Positions 42,743-51,861 of a stretch of DNA of 64,000 nt are shown one piece after another (the first letter of the stretch is position 1; each line of letters begins with the position of its first letter). This stretch comes from Mogibacterium diversum_A (lineage in GTDB: Bacteria; Bacillota; Clostridia; Peptostreptococcales; Anaerovoracaceae). The DNA lies in the NCBI RefSeq assembly GCF_938028775.1, contig NZ_CALIZG010000022.1, positions 1 to 64,000 of the forward strand. The letters are read 5' to 3'. Both the position numbers and the translations under genes were made by a program. A model generated the notes under the pieces. The model made no database searches. It saw nothing but the letters and a program-made list of their open reading frames with translations, and was not told the DNA's origin.

Positions 42743-42840
42743 TGAAAATGAATGAATATTGAGTTAATTTCCTCTATCCGACATTCATATTGAAATAATC
42801 TATTTAAAATATTTATAAGCGGATGGTAAACTAAAAGCTC

Positions 42841-42896
42841 AAAGCTCTTAATCCAAGATTGCTTATTAAAGTAGTCAATGATTAAGAGCTTTTTAG
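42841..42896 (+). terminator. Terminator after the HEPN gene
   Basis: Perfect 13-bp arms AAAGCTCTTAATC (42841-42853) and GATTAAGAGCTTT (42880-42892) with a T run at the end. It closes the membrane-HEPN unit before the first surface-protein gene. Confidence 0.85.
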
Positions 42897-42933
42897 TTAC
42901 TACTATTAATTAAGAGGGAAGCTAGGAGAATAA

Positions 42934-45303
42934 ATGACTTATTTAAGAAAGAATTTAACCAAAGTCATAGTTACTCTGATGACCTTAATGCTTGTCTTTA
43001 CAATGATGCCAGCGACTATGTGGACAGTAGCTGCAGAGGATAAGGCGAGGACAGAGATTAAGGTTACAGACACAGATGGCAAAATCACTTGCGTTGCGCC
43101 AAGCAATGTCGAAGAGATTACGGCAAAGCATGAGAAGAAGTTTGTAAAAGTTAATATCATCTTTAAGCCAGGATCTGAGGTTGAGGTGGATGGAGATACG
43201 CCAATCTCTATTAACGGCGTGGAGTTGAACAAGTATAAGGACTCGCTGGTCTACTTCTCATATCCAGAGTCTGACTTTGACCCTTCAATCAAGAAGACTG
43301 CTATGCTAGACCTCTATATATATCCAGAGGCATGGGAGCTAATCAAGAAGGGCGGTCAGAGCGGAGAGGATACTAAGCCGAAAGAGAACAATGTATCTCT
43401 AAGCATTGATATAACTGAGACAGATGGAAAGCTAATTTCGTCTAAACCAGACTATGCTGACAAGGTGGACGTTAAATTCCAGAAGAAGAATGTGCACGTA
43501 TACGTTTCGTTAAAAAAAGGAAATGTATTTGACATTAACGCAAAGAAACCGATTATCATCAACGGTATCGATATAAGCAAGTACTCGGAAGATGACGTAT
43601 ATATCTCATATCCTGAGACAGACTTTGAACCGAACCTCACCAAGGCTACGGTAATGGATATTTATATCTATCCAGACCTATGGAAGAAGCTTAATAAATC
43701 TGGTCCTAAGGAAGACGAACCAACTGTAAAGCCTAATGAACAGGGTAAATACAAACCGTCTGATTATGCGAAGGTGTATGAGACGGAAAAGGTTAAGCTT
43801 GCGGATCTTCCTATATATGAAAAGGTTAACGGCAAGGAGGTGCCAGTTACTAAGGCAGTTAAGTTCTCCGTATATAACAGCACAACGCAGCAGCATGAGA
43901 CTAATGCCGTTTCTGCAGATTCGAAGCTAAAGGAATTGACTTTAGTAAAAGACAACAACTACATAATTTCTATCGACGACAAAGAATATGATATGGATAA
44001 TGCCTATATCACTTCAAATAAGGATGGAGCTCTGCCCCAGAACTACAAGATAGACGGTAAGACCGTCGATAAGCTAGTGCTAATAAAGCGCACTAAGCCT
44101 GCAGATGGTACGGATAATCATAAGCGAGTAAGGGTTCAGCTACCTGTATTTTATAAGGATAAGCAGGGCAGTGAGGTGCCGGCACCGAACGTAAAGTTTA
44201 AACTCACCAGTCCAATTGATACTGTAACGGTGACATCAGATGAGGATGGATTTATTGAGTGTGATTTGATTGAAGATAATAACTACATGATCGAGGTTTC
44301 GGGAGGCACATATGCGATGGATTCATTCCCTCTTACTGTAAAGGATAAGTCGGAATGGAACTCTGGAAAGCATCCTTATGACCACCTCAGCTGTAGAAAT
44401 GTGCTATCTCTTATCGTGTTTGACAAGGCAGATGACCACAAGCATGACACTGTGATATCCACTTACGATGATAACGTGGAATTGACAGGGCTCAACTTCG
44501 GAACAGAGGGTAAGTACGCTCTTAACGAGAGAGTTCTTCCAAATGGCTCCGTAAAGGGATTTGAAGGGAAAGATTACGAGGTTATCGACATTGATACCGT
44601 TAACATGGCGCGCGTAGAAATCTCGAAACTTGCACATGGTTCATTTGAAGTAACTCGCAAAGTACCCGCTGGAAAATCCGTAAAGCAGGTATACTACATC
44701 GATGAAGCAGGAAAGCCAGTAAAGGTTAAGTTTAGCCAAGATGGAGACAAGGTTAAGTTCCTGATGGACACCATGTCTATGTACAACAACGTAATCGAGT
44801 ACGGCAGCAATGAGCAGGCAGAATACTACGTTGTAAACAAGGATTCGCTAAAGTGGAATAGCGGTGATGAAGCTCTCGAAATAGTAGTAAAGGCAAAGAG
44901 TAGCGACGAAGATACATACGATAATTTCTCACACGTTACAGTGGATGGAGTTCTAGTATCTGCTGATAATTATACGAAGACTAAAGGAAGCCTGAGACTC
45001 AAATTTAAGTCCAGTTATCTCAAGACTCTTAGTAACGGAAGTCACACTGCAAAGATCTACTTCCAGAATGGGGCTGTTGAAGCTAGATTTACAGTTGCTG
45101 GTAATAATTCACAGAGAAACTCTGGGTCAATCGTAAATGCTTCGAGCAAAGCTAAAAACCTAGTGATTGCTAAGAAAGCACGAGTTCATAGAAGTGTCGT
45201 AAAGACAGGTGACAGAAATATAGCATTTGCATATGAAGCTACATTAATTTTGGCAATCGTAGCTCTTGCAGGCATCTGCTATTACAGAAGAAAAAGGGTT
45301 TAA
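42934..45303 (+). CDS. Surface-anchored multidomain protein with VVKTGD tail (789 aa)
   Basis: A secreted wall or membrane-anchored protein. The signal peptide lies at 1-35 (VIVTLMTLMLVFTMMPATMW). Two homologous modules of about 110 residues follow (about 40-145 and 155-262), each with a TDGKI/TDGKL start and an ending like YFSYPESDFDPS and then DLYIYPEAWELIKK. Next are two Cna/transthyretin-like folds (about 275-385 and 388-505), a region with IDIDTVNMARVEISKLAHGS (515-620), the X2-like module shared with the two later paralogues (about 640-735) and the 35-residue tail VVKTGD (755-760), a membrane span and YYRRKRV. The anchor signal is not classical LPXTG. Ligand is unknown; adhesion or nutrient binding are guesses. 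Separate promoter likely, since terminators lie on both sides. Confidence 0.85.
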   Translation: MTYLRKNLTKVIVTLMTLMLVFTMMPATMWTVAAEDKARTEIKVTDTDGKITCVAPSNVEEITAKHEKKFVKVNIIFKPGSEVEVDGDTPISINGVELNKYKDSLVYFSYPESDFDPSIKKTAMLDLYIYPEAWELIKKGGQSGEDTKPKENNVSLSIDITETDGKLISSKPDYADKVDVKFQKKNVHVYVSLKKGNVFDINAKKPIIINGIDISKYSEDDVYISYPETDFEPNLTKATVMDIYIYPDLWKKLNKSGPKEDEPTVKPNEQGKYKPSDYAKVYETEKVKLADLPIYEKVNGKEVPVTKAVKFSVYNSTTQQHETNAVSADSKLKELTLVKDNNYIISIDDKEYDMDNAYITSNKDGALPQNYKIDGKTVDKLVLIKRTKPADGTDNHKRVRVQLPVFYKDKQGSEVPAPNVKFKLTSPIDTVTVTSDEDGFIECDLIEDNNYMIEVSGGTYAMDSFPLTVKDKSEWNSGKHPYDHLSCRNVLSLIVFDKADDHKHDTVISTYDDNVELTGLNFGTEGKYALNERVLPNGSVKGFEGKDYEVIDIDTVNMARVEISKLAHGSFEVTRKVPAGKSVKQVYYIDEAGKPVKVKFSQDGDKVKFLMDTMSMYNNVIEYGSNEQAEYYVVNKDSLKWNSGDEALEIVVKAKSSDEDTYDNFSHVTVDGVLVSADNYTKTKGSLRLKFKSSYLKTLSNGSHTAKIYFQNGAVEARFTVAGNNSQRNSGSIVNASSKAKNLVIAKKARVHRSVVKTGDRNIAFAYEATLILAIVALAGICYYRRKRV

Positions 45304-45346
45304 TAGATAAAATAAAAAGATGGATTTTTAAGAATCATATAATCGC

Positions 45347-45382
45347 AAAGCACTGCATTCTAAATGGATGCGGTGCTTTTCT
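45347..45382 (+). terminator. Terminator after the first surface-protein gene
   Basis: Arms AAAGCACTGCATTC (45347-45360) and GATGCGGTGCTTTT (45367-45380) pair with two irregular positions around a short loop and end in T residues. Confidence 0.8.
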
Positions 45383-45542
45383 AGCATTGTATTAAAATGG
45401 AAAAATTATAGCGCTTTAATATAATTAATACGATTAATCAAGACTATTTTAGTCATATTTATGGTAATGGATATTTATTTATAGTAAAATATACAAGTAC
45501 GTTATTAGCAAAATGATTAAGAAAGACGAAAGGAACCGTAAT

Positions 45543-46970
45543 ATGAGAAACTTTTTCAAGAAGTTTTCAGCATTAATTTTATCGGCTACGATGCTCCTTA
45601 CAAGTGGCGTTTTCCTACCGAGCGTTTCAGCGGCTGATTTCAATGCTAAGCCAGTTGATGCAAGATGGGCTGCACCACAGGAGATTAGAGTAAAGTTCGA
45701 TCGCAATATCAAAGTTAACCCATTTCCACAGAACCGCAAAGCAGGTGTAAAGTTGCTAACTTCTGATGGCAGGGAAGTTGCTTTAGGACCTAATGATGAC
45801 TTTGGATATCTAAACGACACTATCTTTATACGTTTTCTAGAAGGACAGAAGAAAGAGTATACAGGTGTGGTATTCAAGAAGGGTTCTTTAGTAGATGTAA
45901 ATGATGAAAACATAAAGAACACTGAAGATATTAGAGTATCAAATGTCAAGGTAGAAAAGACTCTTAGCCGTGTTGGCATTGAATACGAAGGAGTACCAAC
46001 TACTAACTTGGTTCCTAAGGAGGGAAAAACCTTAAAAATAAGTGCAAGTGGATATAATTTAAAGCTTGATAATGGACATGATATTAAGCTTAAGCTATAT
46101 TCAGGTGAATCCGGAGGCAGCACAGCAAACTTTAAGCCGACGAATATAGAGGCAACTCTTAATGTAAAGGACAACACTGCTGGTAATTGCTCTGTAACAA
46201 TTCCTGAGAACAGGACCGGAAAGAGACTCGGTTACATATTTAAGTACTCAGTTGACGGTGGTAAGACATATGATGATTTCTTTAAGGATGCACCTACTAT
46301 GTCATTTATACTTATTCAGGAAGCAGACGAGAATGATGCTGTAAGGCCGCAGCCAACACCACAGCCAACGCCTGTAGTTCCTACCCCAACACCACAGCCT
46401 GTTGTGCCAACACCAACACCACAGCCACAGCCTACACCACAGCCTGTTGTGCCAACACCAACACCACAGCCAACACCTCAGCCAGACCCTGTCAATGCTG
46501 AAGATGGCTACAGATTTACAGTTGGTAACGATGCAGTATGGAATGGTGGAGATCTGCTATTTAAAATCGAGAATCCTCTAGTAGATATGAATCAGCCAGG
46601 CGAAAGAGTATTCGACAGATTCCAGGGAATCGAAATAGATGGCAAAGCCGTAGATAAAGCGAACTATACTGCACAGCCAGGAAGTGTCGTACTTATACTT
46701 AAGTCGAATTACATCAGAAGCCTAAGCACAGGAAAGCACACCATCAAGGCAAAGTTCAGATGTGGAAATCCAGCAACTACATACTTCACTGTAGCAGGAG
46801 CAAAGAAGACACCAAAGCCTGGAACACCAGGAGTAGTTAAGAAGACTCCAGTGCGTGCGAAGGTCGTAAAGACAGGAGATAGCTCAAGCACAGTTGCATT
46901 TGCAATCATGTTCGTTCTCGCAGGTACAGCTCTCGCAGGAGTTGCTACTTACAGAAGGAAGAGGGCATAA
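45543..46970 (+). CDS. Surface-anchored protein with Pro-rich stalk and VVKTGD tail (475 aa)
   Basis: The start is placed at the ATG at 45543 (MRNFFKKFSALILSATMLLT), after AAAGGAA; the longer frame only adds charged residues before the signal peptide. The signal peptide ends near FLPSVSAADF. Two beta-rich modules (about 28-125 and 130-255) resemble Ig-like S-layer or Big-type folds also found in the 1020-aa paralogue. A proline-rich stalk (about 268-318, repeats of PTPQP and PVVPTPTPQP) lifts the shared X2-like module (about 325-420: YRFTVGNDAVWNGGDLLFKI and SNYIRSLSTGKHTIKAKF). The last 35 residues are VVKTGD, a membrane span and YRRKRA. The promoter region has AT-rich sequence but no clear pair of elements. 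Confidence 0.87.
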   Translation: MRNFFKKFSALILSATMLLTSGVFLPSVSAADFNAKPVDARWAAPQEIRVKFDRNIKVNPFPQNRKAGVKLLTSDGREVALGPNDDFGYLNDTIFIRFLEGQKKEYTGVVFKKGSLVDVNDENIKNTEDIRVSNVKVEKTLSRVGIEYEGVPTTNLVPKEGKTLKISASGYNLKLDNGHDIKLKLYSGESGGSTANFKPTNIEATLNVKDNTAGNCSVTIPENRTGKRLGYIFKYSVDGGKTYDDFFKDAPTMSFILIQEADENDAVRPQPTPQPTPVVPTPTPQPVVPTPTPQPQPTPQPVVPTPTPQPTPQPDPVNAEDGYRFTVGNDAVWNGGDLLFKIENPLVDMNQPGERVFDRFQGIEIDGKAVDKANYTAQPGSVVLILKSNYIRSLSTGKHTIKAKFRCGNPATTYFTVAGAKKTPKPGTPGVVKKTPVRAKVVKTGDSSSTVAFAIMFVLAGTALAGVATYRRKRA

Positions 46971-47015
46971 ATAATCAGAGAATCATTTCAATAAATATCG
47001 ATTCTAATTAAATCA

Positions 47016-47053
47016 AAAACCACTGTGGTCGCAAGCGCGGCTGCAGTGGTTTT
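47016..47053. terminator. Bidirectional terminator between surface protein and plsC
   Basis: AAAACCACTG (47016-47025) pairs with CAGTGGTTTT (47044-47053); A and T tracts on both sides allow termination of both convergent genes. Confidence 0.85.
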
Positions 47054-47115
47054 ATCGTGATTCCAATATTTAAAACTTAGTAGCTTAGTTCCTATTCAGA
47101 GAGCGCAGTTAATAT

Positions 47116-47847
47116 CTAGCGATACTTCTCGATCCCAGCCCTTATAGTATCTTCAACTTCGTGCTGCGCAGCAAGCTGCTCCTTCCTAGGCATGCCCGAG
47201 AGGTCTACAGTTGGGTGTATTACAACCTTAATGGTTCCGCCAGTGAATGTATTGTGCTCCTCAAATATTTTATATGAATCGATAATCGAAACTGGTACGA
47301 TTGGAACGCCAGCCTTCTGTGCAAATTTAAAGCTACCTTCCTTGAAATGACCCATATCATTGCTGTGACTTCTCGTACCCTCTGGGAATATTACGAAAGA
47401 ATATCCTTTCTTGAATAGGTCGGTAACCTCTGCTAGAGTTTTTACGGCAGAACGAGGATTGCCGCGGTCGATAAACACCGACTGTGTGCCTCGAATAACA
47501 TCAGCGAGTGGCTTGAGCTTCTTGGTCTCAGATTTTGAGATAAAGCCTATTTGCGTAGAACGGAAAGCTGCAATCATCGCATATATGTCCGCATACCCTT
47601 GGTGATTGGCAACAACGAGGAAAGGGCTCTTGGCAGGAATGTTTTCTGGATTAATAACGTCAACCGTAATCCCGAGCGTCTTACCTGTATAATCACAAAA
47701 TTCATCCTCCGCCTTCCTAATCAGTCTCTGTGCCTTTGCATGATCATTCTGTGCCTGTGCGGCCCTGATTGCAGGTACGTTTTTCATGTATTTACGAAAG
47801 CCAGCTCTGATCTTGTTTAGTGCTATTGTATTTTTAAATGGGTTCAT
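47116..47847 (-). CDS. plsC: 1-acyl-sn-glycerol-3-phosphate acyltransferase
   Basis: Transfers the second acyl chain to lysophosphatidic acid in phospholipid synthesis, at the inner membrane face. The start is placed at the ATG at 47847 (MNPFKNTIALNKIRAG), after GGAGG; the frame upstream of it overlaps the divergent dtd region. Acyltransferase motifs: NHQGYADIY (N-H-x4-D catalytic pair), SVFIDRG, and VIFPEGTRSHSNDMGHF (glycerol phosphate site). The 243-aa size is typical. It is the only intact minus-strand gene right of oriC, against the strand of its neighbours, and is divergent from dtd and convergent with the surface protein. Confidence 0.92.
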   Translation of the reverse strand: MNPFKNTIALNKIRAGFRKYMKNVPAIRAAQAQNDHAKAQRLIRKAEDEFCDYTGKTLGITVDVINPENIPAKSPFLVVANHQGYADIYAMIAAFRSTQIGFISKSETKKLKPLADVIRGTQSVFIDRGNPRSAVKTLAEVTDLFKKGYSFVIFPEGTRSHSNDMGHFKEGSFKFAQKAGVPIVPVSIIDSYKIFEEHNTFTGGTIKVVIHPTVDLSGMPRKEQLAAQHEVEDTIRAGIEKYR

Positions 47848-47955
47848 AATATCCTCCAATTGAACATTCTTATTCGTGTAATTATATCTATATAATGCTA
47901 TAATTTTATGAGAATATGCGCGAAAAATCAAGGAAATAAGGAGCTGTTAGGACAT

Positions 47956-48405
47956 ATGAAATTTGTAATACAAAGAGTGACACATGCAGATGTGGTCGTT
48001 GATGGAAATGAGCTGGGCAGGATAGGCAAGGGCTTCATGGTGCTCATCGGTGTGTCAAAGGAAGATGACAGGGCTATCGCTGATAAGATGGTAGATAAGA
48101 TGATTAAGCTCAGGATATTTGAAGACGAGAATGGAAAGACCAATCTATCCCTAGATGACGTAGGTGGCGAACTTCTCCTCATCTCCCAGTTTACGCTCTA
48201 TGCAAACTGCAAGAAGGGCAACAGACCATCGTTCATCGATGCGGGTGCACCTGATGAGGCAAATGCTTTATATGAATATATAATCGAGAGATGCAAGGAA
48301 CGTGTAAATGTAGTTGAGCGTGGAGAGTTCGGTGCCGACATGAAGGTTAGTCTTTTAAATGACGGACCGTTCACGATAGTGCTCGATAGTACCGAAATTA
48401 TGTAA
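47956..48405 (+). CDS. dtd: D-aminoacyl-tRNA deacylase
   Basis: Frees D-amino acids (and glycine on tRNA-Ala) from mischarged tRNAs. The start is placed at the ATG at 47956 (MKFVIQRVTHADVVVDGNE), the family's normal beginning; the upstream in-frame codons have no family match. Motifs: LLLISQFTLYAN (the S-Q-F-T-L motif) and LLNDGPFTIVLDS (the N-x-G-P-x-T motif), which form the cross-subunit active site, plus GNRPSFIDAG. The 149-aa size is standard. A long hairpin terminator follows. Confidence 0.95.
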   Translation: MKFVIQRVTHADVVVDGNELGRIGKGFMVLIGVSKEDDRAIADKMVDKMIKLRIFEDENGKTNLSLDDVGGELLLISQFTLYANCKKGNRPSFIDAGAPDEANALYEYIIERCKERVNVVERGEFGADMKVSLLNDGPFTIVLDSTEIM

Positions 48406-48484
48406 ACAAATACAATCTGATAAAAAATAACTAAATTTTTTTAAATTTTTAAAGCGTTGAAATATTAACGAGTTGAAGAAAGGC

Positions 48485-48524
48485 AGTCATAAGTATAGAT
48501 TATATCTATACTTATGACTTTTGT
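48485..48524 (+). terminator. Terminator after dtd
   Basis: Perfect 16-bp arms AGTCATAAGTATAGAT (48485-48500) and ATCTATACTTATGACT (48504-48519), a three-base loop and a T run. The stem is AT-rich but long. Confidence 0.85.
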
Positions 48525-48620
48525 TATAGATAAATCAAATAGTGATAGTTGTGTGAATGTATTAGAATAACAATGTCTATGTTATTAGTCACATATTAAG
48601 AGAAAGAAAGGAAAGAAAGC

Positions 48621-51600
48621 ATGAAAAACTTTATTAAAAAGTTTTCAACTATGGTCCTTTCGGTTGCAATGCTGATGACGAGCGGAGTTGTTTTACCGAG
48701 CGTTTCAGCTGCTAATTTCAAACCGATAATCGAAGGATCAAAGTGGACATCATCTGATACTGTAACTGTTACATTTAGCGACAATGTTACATTAGCTGAT
48801 GATGCAAAAGAAAAGGTTGTTTTGACAAACTACGGACAGGAAACCCCATTGGACGCTTCAGATGAGGTAACCGCTAGTGGAAAGAATGTCAAGATTAAAC
48901 TAGCAGGGGGATATAAGTACTATAGCGGTCTAAAATTCAAGGCAGGAGCTTTGAAGTCAGCAGATGGAACTCCTACAACTAGTGATGTAGTTGGTTATTC
49001 TATTTCTTTAGATAAGGGAATAACATCACTAAGTGTTGCTGATAAGAATGTTCCGGCAGCAGGAAAGACCGTGAACGTTCAGGTTACTGGTAAGAACCTT
49101 GACTTTGGGGAGCCTATCAACCTAAAGGTATATGCTGGTTCAACAAAGACCAATATCGAGGCAAAGCTAGTTGCGACAAGCAATACAACAGGAACTATCA
49201 AGCTTGTGATTCCTGAAAATACAAGTACAGACTCGATAACATATAAGATTAAGAAGCAGAAGGGCTATACTTTCAGCTATGAGGATGTTGACGCATCATT
49301 CTCGCTTGTACAGGCAGGAAAGTCAGGATCTTCTACACCTGGAACAGGTGTGACACCAGTTGCTCCAACTGAGGTAAAGGTTAACTCTGTAAGCTATGAC
49401 AAGACATCACTAGACTCAAACGGCGGAGCAGTAGTTGCAGAGCTAAGCGGTGTTGGATTTACTCAGGTAGATGCTCTTAAGGCAAAGGTTTATAAAGTTA
49501 ATCCAGAGGGTACTGTGGATGATGCACTGCTTCCTACACAGGTTGAAGTAGTTGATGACACACACGCTAAGGTAAAGTTTACGCTTCCTACAAATAGCAG
49601 CACATCAACGCTTTCTTACGCTCTAAGAGTAGCAACTAAAGGAAATGTAAATTATTCTGCAATTAAAGATATGTCCAATCAGGAACAGCTATTAACTGTT
49701 GCGGCGAAGGCGCAGGAGCAGACAGGTGATACCTCTGCTATTCCAGCAGGAGCAAAGACATTTGCGCTAGATATCGATGATTGGTCGGCTTATAACATGG
49801 GAGATGGTCAGTTTAACGTTATATTTAAGAAACCAGTTTCTCTAAACAGCCAGATGGATATCAAGAAATTCATCTACTTTTCCGATAGAGGAAGCAAAAA
49901 GGTTGAGCTCACCGATAACGACACAGTAACATTAGAGGGAAATGTTCTAACTATTCAGCTTGCTGATAAGGACAAGAAGGTGCCTTCATATCTAATGTTC
50001 AAGGCAGGCGCTCTTAAGAATGATAAGGGTGCATACCTAAAATACAAGATGGATGGCACAGGAGAGCACTTCCGTTATATTACAGATGGAGCACACGTTG
50101 ATTCGATGGAATTTAATAAGATTACATTCGATTCGAACGGAGGACATCTCGTAGCGACTATTAAGGGTCACAATCTAAAGAACAACGTAGCAGGACTTCC
50201 TGAGTTCAATGTAAATGTCGCTAAGAATGACGTTACACTCAGTGACGTTACACCATACAACCTCACTGTTAATGTGAAGAGCAACACTGAGGCAGTTGTA
50301 ACTGCTGATTTACCAGCAAATGCAACAGATAGAACCGAGTCATACAGAATCATCCCTGTAATATATGGCAGACAGATTTATTCGACATATATAAAGGGAT
50401 ACGATATAGTCTCCGTTCTACCTGCAGGAAAGAACTCTGCAGACAAGACGCTATCTACAGTTATGGTAAGCGGAGCAAGTGATGAAAACCCTGCTCCAGA
50501 AATCTACGAAGTAGACGTTAAGAGTCACAACGTATCACTCAAGATAAATGCTGTTCTCCGTGGAACTAATCTTGATGCCAAGAAGATGAAGGTCAAGGTT
50601 GTTGACGAAAACGGAACAGAGTGGCCAGCTAAGCCAGTATATGAGTGCGGAGCAACTTACAGATGGCAGTGGAGCAACATGTACCTTCCAAATGTACCTT
50701 CAAAGAACGAACAGCACATCGAGCTTCTCGTTCCTCGTGCACTTGGTATGAATCATACATTTACACTAACATTCGCACCAGATGGGGAGAACTTTGACGA
50801 GAACCTCAAGGCAACTGTAATCGTAAGAAATGATGGCATAATAGATACTTCTAATGCTGCATTCAACATGGATGACTACACTAAGCTGAGAACCATCACA
50901 GTTAATTACGTTGATAAGAACGGAAACAAGATTGCTGAACCAAAGCATGTAAAGGCATACGGAATCCATGAGCTATACGCACTTGGACTAACTGCAAAGG
51001 AAATCGACGGTTATAAGCTAGTTAAAGCAGATCCAGATAAGGCTCTGCTAGACGCAATGCTTGCAACACCAGATTCACTGGAGGATGGAAGACTAAATGG
51101 TGCAACTGTATTCGTAAAGGCATTCCCTTACAATACAATTACATACACTTACGAGAAGACTGCTACTCCAGCGCCAGTTGCTACAGGGTATAACTTCACA
51201 GTTGGTAAGGACGCCGTATGGAGTGCTGGAGATCTTGGATTCAAGATTGAGAATACAGAAGTAGACAAGAATGCTGCTGGAGACAAAGTGTTTGACAGAT
51301 TCCAGGGAATCGAAGTTGATGGACAGACTGTAGATCCTTCAAACTACGAAGCAAAGGCTGGAAGCGTTGTCCTAACACTAAGAGAGAGCTATATCAGAAG
51401 CCTTGGTAATGGAAGACACTCAATCAAAGCTAAGTTCAGAGGTGGAGAGTCTGCATCTACAAGCTTCTCTGTAACAAGAGCAGGTGCTGGATCGAGCGTA
51501 AGCTCAAGACCTGGAGCAGGTGCTGGTGCAGCATCAAGACCAGGAATGTCTAGAGTTGGTGCTGTGCACAGAAATGTGGTTAAGACTGGCGACAGTTCAA

Positions 51601-51683
51601 ATGCATTTACATATGCTCTAGTTCTTGTTCTCGCAGGTGCAGCTCTTGCAGGAGTTGTTTCCTACAGAAGAAAGAGAGCGTAG
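48621..51683 (+). CDS. Large surface-anchored multidomain protein with VVKTGD tail (1020 aa)
   Basis: A paralogue of the 475-aa protein. Signal peptide MKNFIKKFSTMVLSVAMLMT to SVSAANF. Domains: Big-type fold (about 33-130), an Ig-like module (about 135-235), a module opening VNSVSYDKTSLDSNGG (about 250-355), a second Big-type fold (about 375-495), a module opening MEFNKITFDSNGGHLVATIK (about 500-600), a further Ig-like module (about 605-755), a MucBP-like region (about 765-850: TVNYVDKNGNKIAEP), the shared X2-like module (about 857-955) and a Ser/Gly/Ala-rich spacer, then the 35-residue anchor starting VVKTGD at 986. RBS GAAAGGAAAG. The repeats suggest a stalked adhesin; ligand unknown. Confidence 0.87.
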   Translation: MKNFIKKFSTMVLSVAMLMTSGVVLPSVSAANFKPIIEGSKWTSSDTVTVTFSDNVTLADDAKEKVVLTNYGQETPLDASDEVTASGKNVKIKLAGGYKYYSGLKFKAGALKSADGTPTTSDVVGYSISLDKGITSLSVADKNVPAAGKTVNVQVTGKNLDFGEPINLKVYAGSTKTNIEAKLVATSNTTGTIKLVIPENTSTDSITYKIKKQKGYTFSYEDVDASFSLVQAGKSGSSTPGTGVTPVAPTEVKVNSVSYDKTSLDSNGGAVVAELSGVGFTQVDALKAKVYKVNPEGTVDDALLPTQVEVVDDTHAKVKFTLPTNSSTSTLSYALRVATKGNVNYSAIKDMSNQEQLLTVAAKAQEQTGDTSAIPAGAKTFALDIDDWSAYNMGDGQFNVIFKKPVSLNSQMDIKKFIYFSDRGSKKVELTDNDTVTLEGNVLTIQLADKDKKVPSYLMFKAGALKNDKGAYLKYKMDGTGEHFRYITDGAHVDSMEFNKITFDSNGGHLVATIKGHNLKNNVAGLPEFNVNVAKNDVTLSDVTPYNLTVNVKSNTEAVVTADLPANATDRTESYRIIPVIYGRQIYSTYIKGYDIVSVLPAGKNSADKTLSTVMVSGASDENPAPEIYEVDVKSHNVSLKINAVLRGTNLDAKKMKVKVVDENGTEWPAKPVYECGATYRWQWSNMYLPNVPSKNEQHIELLVPRALGMNHTFTLTFAPDGENFDENLKATVIVRNDGIIDTSNAAFNMDDYTKLRTITVNYVDKNGNKIAEPKHVKAYGIHELYALGLTAKEIDGYKLVKADPDKALLDAMLATPDSLEDGRLNGATVFVKAFPYNTITYTYEKTATPAPVATGYNFTVGKDAVWSAGDLGFKIENTEVDKNAAGDKVFDRFQGIEVDGQTVDPSNYEAKAGSVVLTLRESYIRSLGNGRHSIKAKFRGGESASTSFSVTRAGAGSSVSSRPGAGAGAASRPGMSRVGAVHRNVVKTGDSSNAFTYALVLVLAGAALAGVVSYRRKRA

Positions 51684-51764
51684 TATACTACGAAACTTAC
51701 TGATCTATAATGCTATTTAGGTTAGTAAAAGACTAAAAATTTCTTAATAATGTGATCAAATATT

Positions 51765-51798
51765 TGCTTCGCCCCTTAATGGGGCGAGGCATTTTTTT
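51765..51798 (+). terminator. Terminator after the 1020-aa surface protein
   Basis: TCGCCCC (51769-51775) pairs with GGGGCGA (51781-51787), extended by TGC/GCA, then seven T. A strong GC-rich intrinsic terminator. Confidence 0.93.
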
Positions 51799-51861
51799 AT
51801 TGCTAGTAGCAGGTCAAGATAATATACTGTTATTGTATACACAAAGATCAAAGGAGCTGAA

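Noticed and set aside
46340..46490. Short repeated DNA units that look like a repeat array
   Set aside because: They encode the proline-rich stalk (PTPQP repeats) of the surface protein and are not spaced like CRISPR or a satellite.
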